8,583 nucleotides of DNA from an uncultured Bacilli bacterium (GTDB taxonomy: Bacteria > Bacillota_I > Bacilli_A > RF39 > UBA660), in the NCBI GenBank assembly GCA_947630195.1, contig CANRGQ010000054.1, positions 1 through 8,583 on the forward strand. The letters run 5' to 3'. Both the position numbers and the translations under genes were made by a program. Under the pieces are notes generated by a model. The model was given only the letters and a program-made list of their open reading frames with translations. It had not been told where the DNA came from and made no database searches. Position 1 is the first letter of the stretch, and the number at the start of each line of letters is the position of its first letter. Positions 5,768-8,583 of this stretch are shown piece after piece.

Positions 5768-5796
5768 ATTATATGATACAAACAAATGGGTGTCAA
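5768..5796 (-). promoter_or_regulatory. Perfect-consensus sigma-A promoter for the structured RNA
   Basis: On the minus strand TTGACA (5791-5796), exactly 17 bases, then TATAAT (5768-5773). This is the strongest promoter in the window. It points at the structured segment, with no good ribosome binding site and ORF behind it, so a non-coding product is likely. The XRE gene ends 44 bases upstream. Confidence 0.85.
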
Positions 5797-5839
5797 TACA
5801 AATTTTCGTGTTTTTGCTAAAAATATGAAATTATAAACT

Positions 5840-6085
5840 CTAACAATAAATAATATCATTAAATAATTCTCTTATATCTATTTCTAAAGCATCTGCTATT
5901 CTAGTTAAAGAAGGAATACTTATTCCTCTTTCCATTTTAATACTTTCTATTTTCGATATATAATTCATAGTTAATCCTGCTCTATCTGCTAGTTCTTGTT
6001 GAGTTAATTTTTTTAATTTTCTATATTTCTTAATATTATATCTAATAATATCAAAATAATAAGTATCACTATGTTTTATAATCAT
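5840..6085 (-). CDS. Small XRE-family HTH regulator
   Basis: The 81-residue protein is essentially one Cro/C1-type helix-turn-helix domain. RKLKKLTQQELADRAGLT and NYISKIE (residues 22-47) form helices 1-3, and SIPSLTRIADALEIDIREL completes the five-helix fold. It lacks a sensor domain, so it probably acts as a dimeric repressor; the target is not known. AGGAG lies 11 bases before the ATG, and the ribosome binding site sits in the loop of a 7-bp inverted repeat, a possible autoregulatory site. The structured-RNA promoter is downstream and the surface-protein operon ends upstream. Confidence 0.88.
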   Translation of the reverse strand: MIIKHSDTYYFDIIRYNIKKYRKLKKLTQQELADRAGLTMNYISKIESIKMERGISIPSLTRIADALEIDIRELFNDIIYC

Positions 6086-6088
6086 ACA

Positions 6089-6118
6089 AAGTATTACTCC
6101 TAAATACTTCGTATTATA
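6089..6118 (-). promoter_or_regulatory. Inverted repeat and -10 box before the XRE gene
   Basis: AAGTATT (6089-6095) and AATACTT (6103-6109) form a perfect 7-bp inverted repeat around ACTCCTA, the complement of the ribosome binding site. TATAAT lies at 6113-6118 on the minus strand; no good -35 is seen 17 bases further up. The repeat covers the likely transcription start and the ribosome binding site, so it could act as DNA operator or RNA hairpin. Confidence 0.5.
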
Positions 6119-6151
6119 TCATACTCTATTTATTATTTATTCTATAATAAC

Positions 6152-6177
6152 AAAATTCGACATTTCTGTCGAACTTT
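6152..6177 (-). terminator. Rho-independent terminator of the surface-protein operon
   Basis: On the minus strand TTCGACA-GAAA-TGTCGAA forms a perfect 7-bp stem with a GAAA tetraloop, extending to 11 bp with a G-U and A-U pairs, and ends in TTTTGTT. It lies 26 bases past the stop of the 400-residue protein gene. Confidence 0.8.
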
Positions 6178-6202
6178 ATCTATTATTTATTTTAATTTAA
6201 TT

Positions 6203-7405
6203 TTAAGTTATAGGAGCGCTTGTAATTATGAATGGTCGTTCTTCTGTACCTTCACCAATAAAAGATATGCCTGGAACCAAATAAAATACTGGACGTACTG
6301 GCAAAGCCGAATACATATAGGTGCCCCTTACATCTTCACCATCTAGATAAGTACCATAGTAATGGCCACAGCGCGAAGTATATCCAATGCCAATTTTCCC
6401 GCACCCCCTACCGGTGTCCAGGTCGGTATATCCATCAATCCACTCATGACCATAATTTGAAATGCCAGTATAACCATTATTAACATCTATCCATGTTACC
6501 ATCTCAAAATTTGAAGGACAGTTTCTAACATAAGTAGTAGATAATCCAATACTTTGCAAATCTGTAGGATTTATTAAACCAATTTTAAAGCTTTTTGTAT
6601 CTTTGGAATTCCACTTTTGAATTGTTAACATATCTTCCCAGTTTTCACCAAAATCGCGAATGGTGTTTAGAAATCCATTATTTAAACTATTAGACAAAGC
6701 TGTTTCACTATACGTATTAGGTATTGTACAATCACTTGATGTAGGGAACATTACAAGAGACTTATATGGCGATGCTTTTAGTAGTTTTAATTGACCTTCT
6801 TGTAATCCTAAATCTGTGTTTGTTGATGTATTATCTGTTATTCCTATTATTCTATATAGATAAGTATCTTTATTTCCAAGACATGTGTCTGTATTAGTTG
6901 TGCCAAAACATACAAAGTTATTTTTTACTTCATTTCTAGTACCTTTGTACCTAATTAGACCTCTTATAGCTGTAATCCCATTTTCACCCCCACCTAAAGT
7001 AGTTCCTGAATAATTATGCATTACTTCTAATGCGGGTCTTCCTTTTGCAAAATATAATGTACAGTATATTGTTTTATTAGTTGTTATTGTGGCCATATTA
7101 CTTTTTTCATCAAATTGAATATATGGTTTACTATCTATCTTTGTTCCACTTGCGTCTTCACAATCTGTTCCAGCATATGTATACTCCAAATAGTCGGGCC
7201 ATTTGCTTCTATCTGGAGCAGGTTGATATTCAAAATTATCATCTTGGATTTTTATAGATAATGATTTATCTTTATTGCTAAAAACATTTATTTCTTTTAC
7301 ATTTTCTAACATTAATGTTTTATGTGGTTTAAATAAGTTATAAATAAATACACTTTCTATTATTAATATAAATACTATTCCTATTATCATTATTTTTCTT
7401 TTCAT
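6203..7405 (-). CDS. Membrane-anchored extracellular Cys-containing protein
   Basis: I recognise the general type but cannot assign a function. The 400-residue protein starts with a basic MKRK and a hydrophobic helix (about 5-23), so it is probably anchored with the rest outside. Residues 72-120 form a small module, YTYAGTDC...YCTLYF, with C82 and C115. A central part has NNFVCFG, YLYRIIG and QLKLLKAS, then many Tyr/Gly/Trp residues. It ends with LPVRPVFYLVPGISFIGEGT and an ERPFI motif, a C-terminal signature shared by large secreted protein families of gut Firmicutes (similar to DUF6273-type endings). There are eight cysteines (82, 115, 166, 175, 226, 296, 335, 346), so disulfides are plausible. 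A strong AGGAGG lies 10 bases upstream, and the gene starts 14 bases after the preceding gene, in one operon with it. Confidence 0.7.
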   Translation of the reverse strand: MKRKIMIIGIVFILIIESVFIYNLFKPHKTLMLENVKEINVFSNKDKSLSIKIQDDNFEYQPAPDRSKWPDYLEYTYAGTDCEDASGTKIDSKPYIQFDEKSNMATITTNKTIYCTLYFAKGRPALEVMHNYSGTTLGGGENGITAIRGLIRYKGTRNEVKNNFVCFGTTNTDTCLGNKDTYLYRIIGITDNTSTNTDLGLQEGQLKLLKASPYKSLVMFPTSSDCTIPNTYSETALSNSLNNGFLNTIRDFGENWEDMLTIQKWNSKDTKSFKIGLINPTDLQSIGLSTTYVRNCPSNFEMVTWIDVNNGYTGISNYGHEWIDGYTDLDTGRGCGKIGIGYTSRCGHYYGTYLDGEDVRGTYMYSALPVRPVFYLVPGISFIGEGTEERPFIITSAPIT

Positions 7406-7419
7406 ATTTCTTTAACCTC

Positions 7420-8118
7420 CTAACTTGCTTTATTAAAATAGGCATAACATATATTTGGTCCTTCTGTTTTAAATGTAAATCCACTACTTTCATCATAACT
7501 TAATTCAGTTTTTAAATTATCTTTGTTATTGCAACTTGAACTATCATATGTAAATCCACTACTAGGTATTTCATCTGCCATTGTGTAATGTTTACCATTA
7601 TATATAACCATTCCTAAATCATCTTCTTTTAAGGCAAACACTATAATATCATCATCTAATGTTTTACCATAATCATAATAAATTCGACATACTACTTGAT
7701 TTGGTTTATCTTGAGCAACTTTAACTGTTACTGTTCCATCTTCCGCAATGGAATATACTTTGTCCTCATACATTGTATAAATTCCATTTGCTGGTATACA
7801 ATTACTCTTTTTATCATTAATTATATATCCTGATACTAATGCAGGGGTATTTTCCATAATTGTATAATTTTTAGGATTCGTTATATCTTGAACATAAAAC
7901 ATTAGATTAACATCAGTTGGTTTATCTAAAGGACTAGTATCTCCTTTACCAGCAAAGTTTCCTACCTTACTTGTAAATATAGGTACTGGTCCAGTTTCAT
8001 AATTATAATAAGCATGAGTATCTTTTATCATTAGAAAAGCAAATGTAATTACTGTTATTACAAATAATCCTAACAATATTCTCTTTATTGTTTTATTATC
8101 TAAATTTACTTTAGTCAT
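7420..8118 (-). CDS. Secreted/anchored protein with AYY signal and paired Cys modules
   Basis: The 232-residue product has a basic start, a hydrophobic segment (about 13-31) and then THAYYNYE, the kind of sequence that follows the signal in TasA/camelysin-like and related surface proteins. A second cytoplasmic domain is not apparent. Four cysteines fall in two units ending in an aromatic C-x-x-Y pattern: C107...C144 (CRIYYDY) and C196...C224 (CYAYF). The unit in the partner protein (C82...C115, CTLYF) has the same form, so the two probably share a small disulfide-stabilised beta module. AGGAGG four bases before the ATG is a strong ribosome binding site. It is the first gene of the operon, with a promoter overlapping the inverted repeat at 8208-8246. 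Function unknown. Confidence 0.7.
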   Translation of the reverse strand: MTKVNLDNKTIKRILLGLFVITVITFAFLMIKDTHAYYNYETGPVPIFTSKVGNFAGKGDTSPLDKPTDVNLMFYVQDITNPKNYTIMENTPALVSGYIINDKKSNCIPANGIYTMYEDKVYSIAEDGTVTVKVAQDKPNQVVCRIYYDYGKTLDDDIIVFALKEDDLGMVIYNGKHYTMADEIPSSGFTYDSSSCNNKDNLKTELSYDESSGFTFKTEGPNICYAYFNKAS

Positions 8119-8204
8119 TTAACCTCCTTTTATGTGTTGCTAATACCGAACATTAATCATAATAAAAAACATAAAATATATTTTAAATATCTTCTATTAA
8201 TTGT

Positions 8205-8233
8205 ATTATAACACAAAGTATACTTTTTGTATA
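8205..8233 (-). promoter_or_regulatory. Promoter of the surface-protein operon
   Basis: On the minus strand TATACA (8228-8233), 17 bases, then TATAAT (8205-8210). The 5' leader would be about 80-85 bases. The whole promoter lies within the large inverted repeat. Confidence 0.6.
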
Positions 8234-8246
8234 CCTTTTGTGTTAT
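8208..8246. promoter_or_regulatory. Large inverted repeat between divergent genes
   Basis: ATAACACAAAGTATAC (8208-8223) and GTATACCTTTTGTGTTAT (8229-8246) are inverted copies differing by a 2-base insertion, around five Ts. A terminator is not expected between two divergent starts. It covers the -35, spacer and -10 of the leftward promoter and abuts the rightward one, so it is best read as an operator, possibly bound by the ribbon-helix-helix protein encoded to its right. Confidence 0.6.
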
Positions 8247-8275
8247 TTACTTAAAATGTTACAATATTTTATACT
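8247..8275 (+). promoter_or_regulatory. Promoter of the ribbon-helix-helix gene
   Basis: TTACTT (8247-8252), 17 bases, then TATACT (8270-8275), about 22 bases before the ATG. An alternative -10 is TACAAT (8260-8265) with a -35 inside the right arm of the inverted repeat. Confidence 0.45.
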
Positions 8276-8296
8276 AAAAACAGTAAAGGTGGTTAA

Positions 8297-8494
8297 ATGG
8301 ATAAACTAAGTATTAAAAATCTAGCAGTTGAAGAATCAATAGTAAAATCTGTTAGAATTAAATTATCTGTTTGGGAAAAAGCAGAAAAAATTGCAACACA
8401 AAACAACATATCAGTAAACAAGTTAATTGCAACTTGTATAGAATATGCTTTAAATAATTTAGAAGATGAAGATAATGAAAATCAAGACAAATAG
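8297..8494 (+). CDS. Small ribbon-helix-helix (Arc/CopG-type) DNA-binding protein
   Basis: The 65-residue protein has the short strand plus two helices of the Arc/MetJ/CopG fold: VKSVRIKLSVWEKAEKIATQ then NISVNKLIATCIEYALNNL (about residues 16-55), with an acidic tail. It would dimerise, pair the strands (KSVRIKL) and bind short inverted repeats. AGGTGG four bases before the ATG is a good ribosome binding site. It is transcribed away from the surface-protein operon and shares an inverted-repeat region with it, which suggests that it controls both. There is no toxin gene next to it in the window, but its downstream neighbour lies past the terminator and is not seen. Confidence 0.8.
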   Translation: MDKLSIKNLAVEESIVKSVRIKLSVWEKAEKIATQNNISVNKLIATCIEYALNNLEDEDNENQDK

Positions 8495-8510
8495 TCTTAT
8501 ATTTTTATTA

Positions 8511-8539
8511 AAAATCCACCCCTAAAAGAGGTGGATTTT
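8511..8539. terminator. Terminator of the ribbon-helix-helix gene
   Basis: AAAATCCACC (8511-8520) pairs perfectly with GGTGGATTTT (8530-8539) over 10 bp, with a 9-base loop. The arm ends give T-runs on both strands, so it can act in both directions. It lies 17 bases after the stop codon. Confidence 0.85.
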
Positions 8540-8545
8540 CTCAAT

Positions 8546-8583
8546 GGCCTATAAGGCCCATTACTGGCTGCCACCATTTGGTG
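8546..8583. repeat. Palindromic sequence at the window edge
   Basis: GGCCT-ATA-AGGCC (8546-8558) and CACCA-TT-TGGTG (8572-8583) are two short perfect palindromes. The DNA is GC-richer than the surroundings. It may be the end of an insertion sequence continuing outside the window; this cannot be decided here. Confidence 0.35.

Noticed and set aside
5594..5776. 60-codon plus-strand ORF
   Set aside because: It runs antisense through the 12-bp repeat and the structured RNA, has no ribosome binding site, and its composition (HRPHFRRSPPYLF) is a read-through of the RNA's complement.
5656..5859. 67-codon minus-strand ORF
   Set aside because: It spans the perfect promoter and the A-rich leader of the RNA and overlaps the XRE gene end. 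There is no family pattern and no ribosome binding site.

Overview
This AT-rich window comes from a low-GC Gram-positive relative, most likely a gut Bacillota/Bacilli or Mycoplasmatota-like lineage. It has strong AGGAGG-type ribosome binding sites and consensus sigma-A promoters. TGA is used as a stop (whiA and the second ECF relic end in TGA) while tryptophan is TGG, so this is genetic code 11, unlike Mycoplasma or Spiroplasma. The order yvcK-whiA and the pairing of ECF ATPases with truA are Firmicutes traits.

Layout. (1) Positions 1-1440: a minus-strand AAA_14/DUF4143 ATPase gene with a terminator behind it and a consensus promoter embedded in four direct repeats of about 22-23 bp. (2) 1441-1781: no conventional gene. 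It holds hairpins, a 35-codon plus-strand ORF with a good ribosome binding site, and on the minus strand a complete promoter-to-terminator unit for a short RNA that overlaps the end of that ORF. (3) 1782-5355: a tightly packed, partly overlapping minus-strand operon yvcK - whiA - EcfA1 relic - EcfA2 relic - truA. The usual ecfA1-ecfA2-ecfT-truA order is recognisable, but ecfT is gone and both ATPases have lost their catalytic motifs while keeping intact, coupled reading frames. (4) 5356-5839: no protein gene. It holds a long A/T palindrome at the yvcK promoter, two arrays of 12-bp direct repeats (6 + 3 units), and a GC-richer structured segment driven by a perfect TTGACA-17-TATAAT promoter. 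That segment looks like the 3' end of an IS200/IS605 tnpB/omegaRNA. (5) 5840-6177: a small XRE regulator and the terminator of the next operon. (6) 6203-8118: a two-gene operon for membrane-anchored, cysteine-containing extracellular proteins. (7) 8119-8583: a divergent promoter region with a large inverted repeat, a 65-aa ribbon-helix-helix protein, its terminator and palindromic sequence at the window edge.

The housekeeping operon links cell-envelope/carbon control (YvcK), a sporulation/division-type regulator (WhiA) and tRNA modification (TruA). Around it are accessory pieces with dense cis-acting repeats. The most interesting items are the paired ECF ATPase relics, the apparently autonomous omegaRNA-like transcript beside 12-bp repeat arrays, the phased repeats at the ATPase promoter, and the compact antisense-like RNA unit next to truA.
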